From Treponema vincentii (lineage in GTDB: Bacteria > Spirochaetota > Spirochaetia > Treponematales > Treponemataceae): a stretch of 64,000 nucleotides of DNA. A program made the position numbers and the translations under genes. Below, in pieces: positions 27,791 to 35,697 of this stretch. The stretch is taken from the NCBI RefSeq assembly GCF_010365865.1, contig NZ_CP048020.1, positions 1,116,001 to 1,180,000 of the forward strand, in the 5' to 3' direction. Numbering within the stretch: the stretch's first letter is position 1; each line of letters begins with the position of its first letter. Below the pieces are notes generated by a model. That model did no database searches. It was not told where the DNA came from and saw only the letters and a list, made by a program, of their open reading frames with translations.

Positions 27791-29923
27791 ATGATGATAC
27801 ATACAGTTTCACATAAGCAAAAAGAAACGAGTTTTTTTTCCATTAGAAATAAGATGATTACATCCTTTGCCGTATTTGCCGTCTCCATTTTAACAATTGT
27901 TTATATTGTTGCGATATACTTTGCTTCCGTTTCGCTTTTGAATAATACCGAATACTTCTTAAAAGAACTCGTAAAAAGTTCGTCAAAAGTTTTAGACGAA
28001 CGCTCTCAGGCCTTGTTCGGAAAGTTGGAAGCGTTTTCAAACCTGCCGTTTATTCAAGACGACACCGTATCGTATCAAGAAAAAATAGAATTATTTAAAA
28101 ATGAGATACAAATGCAAAAACAGCGCGGCTGGCTCAGTTTCGGTATAAGCGGACTTGACGGTATGTTGTACCGAACGGATAATACGGTTGAAAAAGTCGC
28201 AAGCGCCGATTGGTTTCAATCGGCACGTAAAGGAAAGTATATTATTACGGAACCTTCGCAGTCCGCTACCGATCGGAGATATATTTTTATCGTGGCAATT
28301 CCTATGAGGGACTTACAAGGGAAAATTACCGGCGTTATCAATGCGACGATTTTAGGTGATGCACTTTCAAATTTAATAAGCGATATTATTGTCGGCGAAA
28401 CGGGCACTGCGTATTTGGTGAGTTCATCCGGAACCGTTTTAGGCAACCGCCGTCCCGAAATTCTGTATAAGAGTATCTACAATGAAATAATCGGAAGCGA
28501 TACGAGTGCATTTGCAAAATTTCTTAAGCAGGCGCTTGCTTCGCATAAATCTTTGGTCAACGTATCCGAAATAAAAGGAGTCGAGTATATATCTGCCGTT
28601 GCCTCGATGCGGTATGCGGATTGGACACTCCTATTAACAGCTCCCATCTCGGAGTTTATGGCGGAGAACGTGACAAATCTTATTAAGACATTTATCATCA
28701 TTGCGTTATGTCAATTGATTATTGCTATCGCGTTAGGTGTTCTTATTGCGCGTAATATTACCCGTCCGATTAATCATGTGATAGCAGCACTGAAAAATAT
28801 TGCGCAGGGAGAAGGAGACCTTACGATTGAGCTTCCTGCAAGTGGTAAGGACGAAACGAGCGTATTGTCATCGTATTTTAATCAGACGATTTTAAAACTA
28901 AAAAATTCAATTCAAAAAGTCGGGGCGGATTCCCGCGAAATGGAATCGGTCGGTTCTGATCTCGAAAGCAATATGATGTCGGTCAGCGAAGTGGTCTCAA
29001 ATATTACTGCCGGTATTGAAGATCTGAAAAAGCGGTTTGTCGAACAGGAAGAAAGCGTATCCGGCACGGCTGCCGCTATCGAACATATCATCAAAACGCT
29101 AAGGGGGTTGGATGAAAGTATCGGACAGCAAGCAGCTATGATTACCGAATCCTCTACCTCTTTTGATAAGATGTCGCACAGTATCAACACCGTAGGGGAA
29201 AATGTCGTGGAAACCCGTGAGGCTATCCGGAATCTTTCTGCGGCTACCAATGACGGCAGGGAAACACTTGTTAAAGCGAATGAGGTGTCGCAACGGATAT
29301 CGGACGCATCGGGTGATTTGATTGAAGCGGGTGCCGTAATAGAAAATATTGCAAGTCAAACGAACCTGCTTGCAATGAACGCTGCTATCGAAGCAGCCCA
29401 TGCGGGAGAGGCGGGGAAAGGCTTTGCCGTCGTCGCTTCGGAAATAAGAAAACTTGCCGAAGAATCGAGCGCTCAGGGTAAAAAGATTTCCATAACGCTT
29501 AAAAATCTCTCCGCCGAGATCAAAGCGCTTGCGGATTCCGCATCGGGTGCCGTTGAAAAGTTTAATATCATTTCGGGATACTCAAAAGGTTTGAGCGGCT
29601 CCATCGAAGGAGTGGTTCAAGCGATGGACGAGCAGGAAGAAAACGGAAAAATCATCTGGGGTATTATCAACGATGTTACCGGCGTGACAAACGAGGTAAA
29701 AAGCGGTTCCGGCGATATGCTTGCCGACGGTGAGAAGGTCGTTTCAGCAACAAAGCGGCTGGACGATTTAACGCGTATCTTGCGGGAAAATATCGAGAAT
29801 ATCGCTTCTCAGACGGAGCTGATCAATGAAGCGGCACAAGAGTCTCTTGAAATTGCCGTAAAAAATAAGCAAAGTATAGACGGTCTTGTCTTGGAAGTAG
29901 GCAAGTTTAAAACAGAGAAATAA
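27791..29923 (+). CDS. methyl-accepting chemotaxis protein with extracytoplasmic Cache domain
   Basis: A 710-aa chemoreceptor. Transmembrane helix 1 spans about residues 20-45, a dCache-type sensor about 50-290, and transmembrane helix 2 about 297-318. A HAMP domain ([23 protein letters not shown]) comes next, then a long signalling coiled coil (about 390-700). The conserved cytoplasmic tip [27 protein letters not shown] is intact (about residue 530). AGGGGA precedes the ATG at 27791. Cotranscription with the sugar-binding lipoprotein upstream suggests that sugar-bound binding protein could be sensed, though direct ligand binding by the Cache domain is as likely. Confidence 0.92.
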   Translation: MMIHTVSHKQKETSFFSIRNKMITSFAVFAVSILTIVYIVAIYFASVSLLNNTEYFLKELVKSSSKVLDERSQALFGKLEAFSNLPFIQDDTVSYQEKIELFKNEIQMQKQRGWLSFGISGLDGMLYRTDNTVEKVASADWFQSARKGKYIITEPSQSATDRRYIFIVAIPMRDLQGKITGVINATILGDALSNLISDIIVGETGTAYLVSSSGTVLGNRRPEILYKSIYNEIIGSDTSAFAKFLKQALASHKSLVNVSEIKGVEYISAVASMRYADWTLLLTAPISEFMAENVTNLIKTFIIIALCQLIIAIALGVLIARNITRPINHVIAALKNIAQGEGDLTIELPASGKDETSVLSSYFNQTILKLKNSIQKVGADSREMESVGSDLESNMMSVSEVVSNITAGIEDLKKRFVEQEESVSGTAAAIEHIIKTLRGLDESIGQQAAMITESSTSFDKMSHSINTVGENVVETREAIRNLSAATNDGRETLVKANEVSQRISDASGDLIEAGAVIENIASQTNLLAMNAAIEAAHAGEAGKGFAVVASEIRKLAEESSAQGKKISITLKNLSAEIKALADSASGAVEKFNIISGYSKGLSGSIEGVVQAMDEQEENGKIIWGIINDVTGVTNEVKSGSGDMLADGEKVVSATKRLDDLTRILRENIENIASQTELINEAAQESLEIAVKNKQSIDGLVLEVGKFKTEK

Positions 29924-29932
29924 TCACAGAAG

Positions 29933-30031
29933 GTTTGCGTTGCAAACTCGATTATTTACGGATGCGCGTAAGGCGCATGACTAAAGGTTTTTTCGGATGT
30001 TGAAACATCCTGCAAAACCTTTTATAGGAGA
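29933..30031 (+). repeat. structured leader element, first copy
   Basis: A roughly 99-bp unit repeated almost perfectly at 30079-30177. It holds P1 (GTTTGC-gtt-GCAAAC), P2 (ATGCGC-loop-GCGCAT) and P3 (AAAGGTTTT...AAAACCTTT enclosing GGATGTT/AACATCC), and ends in an AGGAGA ribosome-binding site. A 38-codon frame follows this copy (ATG at 30034) but runs through a terminator and the second copy, so coding is doubtful. Confidence 0.75.
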
Positions 30032-30037
30032 TATGAT

Positions 30038-30071
30038 AAAAGTACCGTCTGAAATGGCGCCGGTACTTTTT
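30038..30071 (+). terminator. intrinsic terminator after the chemoreceptor
   Basis: AAAAGTACC and GGTACTTTT arms (9 bp) followed by a T run. It lies between the two leader copies, so the first copy is cut off from the TAXI gene. Confidence 0.7.
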
Positions 30072-30078
30072 ATCTCAA

Positions 30079-30177
30079 GTTTGCGTTGCAAACTCGATTA
30101 TTTACGGATGCGCGTAACGCGCATGACTAAAGGTTTTTTCGGATGTTGAAACATCCTGCAAAACCTTTTATAGGAGA
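30079..30177 (+). repeat. structured leader element, second copy, upstream of the TAXI gene
   Basis: Same P1-P2-P3 fold as 29933-30031 with only one or two differences. It provides the AGGAGAAGG ribosome-binding site of the gene starting at 30182. P3 covers the region just before the ribosome-binding site. A diverged member of the same fold is inserted in the DGR reverse transcriptase at about 60405-60555. Confidence 0.75.
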
Positions 30178-30181
30178 AGGT

Positions 30182-31186
30182 ATGAAAACAGTAAGAGTAA
30201 CTTTCGGCCTGTTGTGTATGGTAGCATTGATTGTACTGACAACGATAGGCTGTGAAAAGAAAGAAAGCGGAGAGAAATCCGAGCATCACCTTGATAGGAC
30301 AAAAGAGTTCGTCACGGTTGCAACAGGCCCGACAAGCGGTATTTATTTCCCGATCGGCGGAGCTTTTGCCGAAGCCTTAAAATCGGCTGGGTATAATACC
30401 AGTTCACAAGCGACCGGCGCGTCAGCCGAAAATATTTCGATGATCTCCAAAGGAGAGGCTGAGCTTGCAATCGCAATGCAGGACTCCGTCATGCAAGCAT
30501 ATAAGGGCTTCGGCGCCTATGAAGGTAAAGCAAATCCTAAGCTGAGAGCATGTATGCGTTTGTGGCCGAATTACGTACAGCTCGTAACGCTGCGTAAATC
30601 CGGTATTAAAACCGTCGCAGACCTGAAGGGAAAACGTGTCGGTGTCGGTGCTGCAAACTCCGGTGTTGAGTTAAATGCCCGTATGATTTATGAAGCCTAT
30701 GGGTTGACATACTCCGATAGCAAGGTTGACTATTTGTCTTACGGTGAAGCAATCGATCAAATGAAAAACGGTCAGTGCGATGCAGCTTTTGTTACCTCCG
30801 GTTTGCCGAACGGAACGATTATGGAGCTTGCTACCAGCTATGATATGGAAATTGTTCCTATTGATGGGGCAGGTAGAGATGCGCTGATTCAAAAGTATCC
30901 GTTTTTCTCGCAAACGATTATTCCGGCAAACACTTATAACAACACAACAGATGTAGATACTGTCTTTGTATATAACATCATGTTGGTAAACAGCGACCTT
31001 TCCGAGGATGTCGTGTACGATATGCTGACTGTTATCTTCGATAATATTTCGACGATTAAAGCATCGCACAATGCGGCAAATAAGCATATCGATTTGTCCT
31101 TCGGTGTAGAGGATGTAAAAATTCCACTGCATCCGGGCGCTGCAAAGTTCTGGCAGGAAAAAGGCTTTAAGACTCCACAGAATTAA
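30182..31186 (+). CDS. TAXI-family TRAP transporter solute-binding lipoprotein
   Basis: A 334-aa TRAP solute receptor of the TAXI family, which delivers small carboxylates such as glutamate to a TRAP permease. The start is moved to 30182 (MKTVRVTF) because AGGAGAAGG precedes it and a lipoprotein signal begins there, with lipobox TTIGC (Cys about residue 22). The family signature VTVATGPTSGIYFPIGGAFA (mature N-terminus) and KGKRVGVGAANSGVE are clear. A DUF1850 lipoprotein follows, as often in TAXI operons, but the fused TRAP permease usually found downstream is absent from the window. Confidence 0.9.
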   Translation: MKTVRVTFGLLCMVALIVLTTIGCEKKESGEKSEHHLDRTKEFVTVATGPTSGIYFPIGGAFAEALKSAGYNTSSQATGASAENISMISKGEAELAIAMQDSVMQAYKGFGAYEGKANPKLRACMRLWPNYVQLVTLRKSGIKTVADLKGKRVGVGAANSGVELNARMIYEAYGLTYSDSKVDYLSYGEAIDQMKNGQCDAAFVTSGLPNGTIMELATSYDMEIVPIDGAGRDALIQKYPFFSQTIIPANTYNNTTDVDTVFVYNIMLVNSDLSEDVVYDMLTVIFDNISTIKASHNAANKHIDLSFGVEDVKIPLHPGAAKFWQEKGFKTPQN

Positions 31187-31198
31187 CGGATACGTTGG

Positions 31199-31738
31199 AT
31201 GGAACGGCTTTTTGTTGTATTGCGGCTCATGCCTATGCGGACATCCTTGCATAAAGCGTGTCCGTTTATTTTTTTCGTATTGCTGCTGACAAGCTGTTCC
31301 TCCAGTGAGTCTGTCGAAATTTCAAATCAGGTAACGAAAGAACGATATTGTATACAGACAGTGCAGATAGGCGATGTTCTTTCGTTTGAGTGGGAACATT
31401 CGTTTGAACATATCTTATGGAAAGAGTTTTATCGGGTAACCGATGAACATACGTTTAAACTTTTTACCATTGCCGTTCAAGGTTTCGGTGCCGGTATTCC
31501 GGCGGAGATGGACTGTACTTACCGATATGAGGACGGGTTTATCTATATGGAACATATAGAAGGCAGCGTGTTCAAAGAGTTTAATTGGATCCATTCGCAA
31601 AAGCATCTCAAAAATATCACGATAAATGATACCGTGCTCATACGGGGAGAAGAACTTCCCCAGCGGGCAAAAATACGGCTAAGCTTACAGAGACTTAGAA
31701 AGCCTTCCTATAACCAAAATAACAAAACGATTCTGTAA
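31199..31738 (+). CDS. DUF1850 lipoprotein of a TAXI-TRAP system
   Basis: A protein of 179 aa (fewer if a later Met is used) with a hydrophobic segment ending in the lipobox LLTSC, so membrane-anchored at the outer face of the inner membrane or in the outer membrane. The mature part (VQIGDVLSFEWEHSFEHILWKEFYRV) matches DUF1850, a small beta-barrel protein commonly encoded between the TAXI receptor and its permease. It starts 12 bp after the TAXI gene. Its role is unknown; it may assist the transporter. The 3' end overlaps a decayed glycosyltransferase fragment on the other strand. Confidence 0.78.
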   Translation: MERLFVVLRLMPMRTSLHKACPFIFFVLLLTSCSSSESVEISNQVTKERYCIQTVQIGDVLSFEWEHSFEHILWKEFYRVTDEHTFKLFTIAVQGFGAGIPAEMDCTYRYEDGFIYMEHIEGSVFKEFNWIHSQKHLKNITINDTVLIRGEELPQRAKIRLSLQRLRKPSYNQNNKTIL

Positions 31739-31948
31739 TTTTGCAGGCTTTTTGGTTTTTAGATAGCTAAAATGAGGAGCGATGCCGTTGGAAATAACAA
31801 ACAGCTTTGACTTATAGTCATGTGCCGTAAGTTGGTTTGCAATATTGCGCATAAAGGACGGTATCTTAAGCGGCGGAACCACGAATTTGTCAATAGCCTC
31901 TTTCCCCGTACTTATAATTTTTACTTCGTATCCGATATTTCGGAGTTT
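31685..31948 (-). pseudogene. decayed glycosyltransferase fragment
   Basis: An open stretch of about 87 codons on the minus strand reads like a GT4-family glycosyltransferase interior: NIGYEVKIISTG, VVPPLKIPSFMR, KLFVISNGIAPHF and FVILVIGRLSKS, the last two being the acceptor/donor hinge and the IGRLSxEK donor-site motif. Both ends are missing and stops lie on each side. It overlaps the 3' end of the DUF1850 gene and occupies the spot where a TRAP permease would be expected, which suggests a deletion joined two loci here. Confidence 0.55.
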
Positions 31949-32016
31949 TTATTGTGTGAAATTCCGATGGAGAATACCTCATTGCATATTTTACGATTTT
32001 ATGGCATATACCGATT

Positions 32017-32793
32017 ATGACTTCAATTATTTCGTGGAACGTAAACGGCATCCGCGCCGCCCAAAAAAAAGGTTTTTTGGAATGGCTTTATATCGAAAAC
32101 CCTGATGTACTGTGTTTACAGGAAACAAAGGCTCGGAAAGAGCAGCTGACTTCAGAATTGATCAACCCTGTTTGGAAAGAAGGCGTCTATAAAACATATT
32201 GGCAGGCAGCAAAAAAGCCCGGCTATTCGGGAACCGCCGTCTTCTGCAAAAAGGAACCGCTCAATATCCGCACGATGAACATTCCCGCCTTTGACGATGA
32301 GGGACGAGTGCTGGTAGCCGATTTTAAGACGGTATCGGTTATTTCCGCCTATTTTCCTAATTCCCAAGAAGGAGGAGCTCGGCTCGGCTATAAGCTCGAT
32401 TTTTGCGCTGCGATGCTTGAGTTTTGTAATGCACTGCAAAAAGAAGGTCGGCATATTGTACTCTGCGGGGACTACAATATTGCGCATAATCCCATAGATC
32501 TTGCCAATCCAAAGGCAAACGAGCAAAATCCCGGCTATCTACCCGAAGAGCGGGCATGGATGGATACCTTTACGCAGGCGGGATACACCGACACTTTCCG
32601 GCATTTTTGTGCGGAACCTCATCAATATACGTGGTGGAGCTACCGTTTCCATGCCCGCGAGAAAAATATCGGGTGGAGAATAGACTATCACTGTGTAGAC
32701 AACGCCTTTTTACCGAATATTTGCGAATCATCAATTAAAGCCGATGTATTGGGTTCCGACCATTGCCCCATCAAGTTGGTCTATAAGGAATAA
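32017..32793 (+). CDS. xth: exodeoxyribonuclease III / AP endonuclease
   Basis: A 258-aa DNA-repair nuclease of the ExoIII family, cutting at abasic sites and degrading from 3' ends. Motifs are complete: SWNVNGIRA (N-terminus), LQETKA (metal-binding Glu, about residue 36), GDYNIAHNPIDLANP (about 150), and the catalytic SDHCPI near the C-terminus. There is no Shine-Dalgarno sequence; a TATACC box ends 4 nt before the ATG with a TTGCAT 19 bp upstream, so it may be another leaderless gene, though less clear than others here. Confidence 0.93.
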   Translation: MTSIISWNVNGIRAAQKKGFLEWLYIENPDVLCLQETKARKEQLTSELINPVWKEGVYKTYWQAAKKPGYSGTAVFCKKEPLNIRTMNIPAFDDEGRVLVADFKTVSVISAYFPNSQEGGARLGYKLDFCAAMLEFCNALQKEGRHIVLCGDYNIAHNPIDLANPKANEQNPGYLPEERAWMDTFTQAGYTDTFRHFCAEPHQYTWWSYRFHAREKNIGWRIDYHCVDNAFLPNICESSIKADVLGSDHCPIKLVYKE

Positions 32794-32842
32794 TGCGGCA
32801 GGCTATGTTTGCGGTATCGTGTACAATGCTTGTAACCGTACC

Positions 32843-32870
32843 TTGACATTTTTTATGTCATTATTATGAT
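32843..32870 (+). promoter_or_regulatory. promoter predicting a leaderless mRNA; corrects the start
   Basis: TTGACA (32843-32848), a 16-bp spacer, TATGAT (32865-32870). The ATG at 32878 is 7 nt after the -10 box. An in-frame ATG at 32866 lies inside the -10 hexamer and cannot be on the transcript. Confidence 0.75.
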
Positions 32871-32877
32871 ACAACAC

Positions 32878-33423
32878 ATGAAAATTTTATTAACTTTTTT
32901 TTATTTGAGTGCCGCTGCTCTTGTATTCAGCGCTGAAAGTACTGTGTTATATCGTCAAATAGTCAATGTTAAGGCTCTTTCCAATGGAGCAGAAAAAACG
33001 ATTTACAGTACTATAGACAAAGAATCAGTTGAAAACAAAGTAATGCTGATCGTAACGGCACTCCCATCGGGAGATATTGAAATACGGTCGGATAAATTCA
33101 AACTGGGAAGGATGCCCTTCTCTTCATCTTTTCAATTTATTATTCCTCAAGAGGAAATAATACAAAATACAGTCGGCGGATATATTATTGACGGTCTTAC
33201 CGGAATCTATAAGGTCGCGATGTCAAAGCCGCAGGCTGTATTGACGGGTACGCTCAGCCCTTTTACCTGTGACCTTACCTTAGCAGTAGACGGTATGGGG
33301 AAGAAACTTACCATGCAGCTTTATTCCGTAAAAGTTCAAGCGTCTAATTCTAATAATGAAGAAACCGAACTTCCAGTGAATGAGGGGGAAGACTCGTCCG
33401 GCTCTACCGATCAGAATCAATAA
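32878..33423 (+). CDS. secreted protein of unknown function
   Basis: Not recognised. A 181-aa exported protein with a type I signal peptide (MKILLTFFYLSAAALVFSAES, cleavage near residue 19-20). The mature part is beta-rich, with an acidic Glu/Asp/Asn/Ser tail. No lipobox cysteine. The start at 32878 follows from the promoter. Its 3' end overlaps the convergent YbaN-like gene by 20 bp. It is probably periplasmic; no catalytic motif is visible. Confidence 0.65.
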   Translation: MKILLTFFYLSAAALVFSAESTVLYRQIVNVKALSNGAEKTIYSTIDKESVENKVMLIVTALPSGDIEIRSDKFKLGRMPFSSSFQFIIPQEEIIQNTVGGYIIDGLTGIYKVAMSKPQAVLTGTLSPFTCDLTLAVDGMGKKLTMQLYSVKVQASNSNNEETELPVNEGEDSSGSTDQNQ

Positions 33424-33814
33424 CAATCGCTTCCTGCACCTTTTCTTTTGTCGGGTCGGGGGCGGTTTTTATCTTAAAGATAAATACATAATATTTTATG
33501 CATATCAGCAATATGATGATAATACGGGCATAGATATTCTTTGAAAAATAAAACCCGGCAATCAACATTGAAGAAGCGAACCCTAAAATAACTATTTTAC
33601 TTTTGAGCGTCATTGTACGGGTTTCATTAAACTTTTTAACATGCTTTTGATACAGCTTCGTAGAAAGGAGCCATCTATGCATACGATCTGAACCTTTTGC
33701 AAAACAAAACAATGCGGCAAGCACGAAAGGGGTGGTTGGCAAAATAGGCAAAGCCACACCAAGTACGCCAAGCCCTAAAAAAAGGCATCCTGCTACAAGC
33801 CAAATATATTTCAT
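33404..33814 (-). CDS. YbaN/DUF454 family small membrane protein
   Basis: A 136-aa integral membrane protein. The N-terminal hydrophobic stretch carries the family signature LGVLGVALPILPTTPFVLAALFCFAKGS (spread over about residues 15-42), followed by the RW-L-x-KLYQKHVKKF region and two more hydrophobic helices (about 73-105). Function of the family is unknown. GGGAAA lies 7 nt before the ATG. It lies 9 bp after lptB, so it is likely the last gene of the lptA-lptB operon. Confidence 0.82.
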   Translation of the reverse strand: MKYIWLVAGCLFLGLGVLGVALPILPTTPFVLAALFCFAKGSDRMHRWLLSTKLYQKHVKKFNETRTMTLKSKIVILGFASSMLIAGFYFSKNIYARIIIILLICIKYYVFIFKIKTAPDPTKEKVQEAIVIDSDR

Positions 33815-33823
33815 AATATTTCC

Positions 33824-34735
33824 CTACATTCTAAATTCTTCACCGAGATAAACCTTCCGCGCAATCTCGGAGTCCAATATCTTCTGACGCGGCCCTTGTT
33901 CCACGATTTCACCTTTATTGATGATATAGGCACGATCGGTAATTTCCAAGGTATCGCGGACATTGTGATCGGTAATAAGCACTCCGATATTTTGGCGGGC
34001 AAGTAATCGAATAATCAGCTTAATATCGTGTACAGCGATCGGATCAATACCGGCAAAGGGTTCGTCGAGTAATAAAAACTTAGGTTCGATAGCCAGTGCC
34101 CGTGCGATTTCAGTACGCCTGCGCTCTCCACCCGACAAAGTATAGGCAGGTTGTTTTCGATTGGCGGTTATACCGAATTCTTCCAGTAGCGCATCCAGTT
34201 TTGCCTTTCGTTCTGCACGGCTTAAGTCTTTTCGTGTTTCCAAAATAGCATCGATATTTTGCTCGACGGAGAGTTTACGGAATACGGAAGCCTCCTGCGG
34301 CAAATAGGATATACCGATGCGAGCGCGCTTATACATTGGAAGATCGGTTATACGGTGATCGTCAAGGTAGATACTACCGGAGTTTGGCGTATAGAAGCCG
34401 ACAATCATGTAAAAGCTCGTCGTTTTCCCCGCACCGTTTGGTCCGAGCAGTCCGACGACTTCTCCCTGTGCCATAGAAAAACTGACATCACGGACAGCTT
34501 GTTTTTTATGGAACGATTTATTCAAGCCTTCCACACGTAATATGCTTTTAGACATATAAGCATCTATAGAATACCGAGAGGCATACAAGAAATCGCTTCG
34601 TGCCGGCTTATCATTACTCTCGGCATCTTGAAGCGGTTCGGCGTTAAGCAATGCCATTTCCGTATTTTGTTCGGAATGCTCAATATCATGCTGCAGTACA
34701 TCTTCTTGGAGCAAATCGTTAAGGTCGTCACTCAT
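33824..34735 (-). CDS. lptB: LptB-type ABC ATPase with acidic N-terminal extension
   Basis: A 303-aa ABC ATPase of the lipopolysaccharide-export type. Walker A is GPNGAGKTT (about residue 94), the signature LSGGERRR (about 200), Walker B FLLLDEPFAGID (about 220), and the LptB-specific KSFHKKQAVRDVSF and YLPQEASVFRKLSV are present. Residues 1-60 are an acidic extension not found in E. coli LptB. The ATG overlaps the lptA stop in an ATGA, giving translational coupling. Treponemes are thought to lack classical LPS, so the substrate may be another glycolipid or lipoprotein-type envelope component. Confidence 0.88.
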   Translation of the reverse strand: MSDDLNDLLQEDVLQHDIEHSEQNTEMALLNAEPLQDAESNDKPARSDFLYASRYSIDAYMSKSILRVEGLNKSFHKKQAVRDVSFSMAQGEVVGLLGPNGAGKTTSFYMIVGFYTPNSGSIYLDDHRITDLPMYKRARIGISYLPQEASVFRKLSVEQNIDAILETRKDLSRAERKAKLDALLEEFGITANRKQPAYTLSGGERRRTEIARALAIEPKFLLLDEPFAGIDPIAVHDIKLIIRLLARQNIGVLITDHNVRDTLEITDRAYIINKGEIVEQGPRQKILDSEIARKVYLGEEFRM

Positions 34736-35463
34736 GGTGTTTTGGTTTCTTCCTTTGACGAAATCGCTCCCTTTGGGGGAGTTTCCGTTTTTGTTGTTTC
34801 TTCTTCTTTTTCTTCGGTAACCGAGCCGCTCACCTTTCCTTCAAGTTTAATATCCTCGGTATCAAGATTGACTGAAATTCGAGCAGCCTTAAATTCATCT
34901 TTTCCTTTCTTAACCGTAGGCTTCCCCGTTAATTCAAGCATAGAAGTATTCCGGTTATACACGGCAAAAAGCGAATCACAAGCAATACCCTTGCTCTTTA
35001 ATTTTACAGCCATTTGCAAAAGAATAATTTCATTCTTTTGATTATACTCAATACGTTCGGCGGATGTTTCCACCTTATTTTTGGTATCCTCAACCTTCGC
35101 TTGTCCCATGAACTCAGCGACTTCCGTTTCACGGTCATAAGATAACGAAGCGGCGGAAAACGTAAAGCCTTTTTCGGCATCTTCTCCAGTCACACTCCCG
35201 CTCGCTTTAATATATCGGTAATCTTTACCGTATAGTTCGATACGTTCCCCATAAATATTGAGGGAATCAACGCTTACCTTTGCGTTACCGGTCAGCGAGG
35301 TTGAGGTTTGTCCTTTTCCGCCCGATCCTTGCAGCTTATCGGCAGAAAAAGTAATTTTTGCCGGAGCTGCCGATACAAGCGAGGCAATCAGAAAAAAAGA
35401 AACAAGGACACAGAGCTGCTGCCGTAATCTATACATAGTGAAAAAATGAGAGTCGATATACAC
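34732..35463 (-). CDS. lptA: LptA/OstA-like periplasmic protein
   Basis: A 243-aa exported protein with two or more OstA-like beta-jellyroll repeats (ITFSADKLQGSG..., SASLSYDRETEVAEF, AERIEYNQKNEIILL). The signal peptide is residues 10-32 if translation begins at the ATG at 35436, which gives the more normal N-terminus; a GTG at 35463 is the alternative. The C-terminus is Glu/Lys/Thr-rich. By family it bridges the periplasm in lipid transport. It couples to lptB through an ATGA overlap. Confidence 0.8.
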   Translation of the reverse strand: MYIDSHFFTMYRLRQQLCVLVSFFLIASLVSAAPAKITFSADKLQGSGGKGQTSTSLTGNAKVSVDSLNIYGERIELYGKDYRYIKASGSVTGEDAEKGFTFSAASLSYDRETEVAEFMGQAKVEDTKNKVETSAERIEYNQKNEIILLQMAVKLKSKGIACDSLFAVYNRNTSMLELTGKPTVKKGKDEFKAARISVNLDTEDIKLEGKVSGSVTEEKEEETTKTETPPKGAISSKEETKTP

Positions 35464-35487
35464 CGTAGATAATCTTATTCATTTGCT

Positions 35488-35697
35488 TTAGTGTGAGCCG
35501 GTTACCGAATAGCCTGCATCCGTTACGGCAGCTTTGAGCGCATCGATTGTTACGGTATCGGGATAGGTAACAGAGGCAGCCTTTGCATCCAAATCGACTT
35601 TTGCCGATACCCCTTCGATAGCGTTCAACGCTTTTTCAACCCGAGCAGAACAATGCCCGCAGGACATCCCTTCAACAGTCAATGTGATATTCTTCAT
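35488..35697 (-). CDS. copZ: possible internally initiated CopZ copper chaperone
   Basis: Inside and in frame with copA, AAGGAG (35707-35712 on the minus strand) stands 9 nt before an internal ATG at 35697. Translation from there gives a 69-aa heavy-metal-associated domain with GMSCGHCS, the normal size of a free CopZ chaperone. E. coli makes a similar chaperone from copA by frameshifting; here an internal start would serve. This is inference from the ribosome-binding site and domain limits. Confidence 0.55.
   Translation of the reverse strand: MKNITLTVEGMSCGHCSARVEKALNAIEGVSAKVDLDAKAASVTYPDTVTIDALKAAVTDAGYSVTGSH

Noticed and set aside
29933..30177. A known riboswitch class upstream of the TAXI gene
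   Set aside because: The stems do not match any aptamer I recognise; the duplicate copies and the related RT insertion fit a structured repeat better.
32866..32877. Upstream ATG as the start of the 32.9-kb secreted protein
   Set aside because: The ATG at 32866 lies inside the TATGAT -10 hexamer; the signal peptide begins at 32878.
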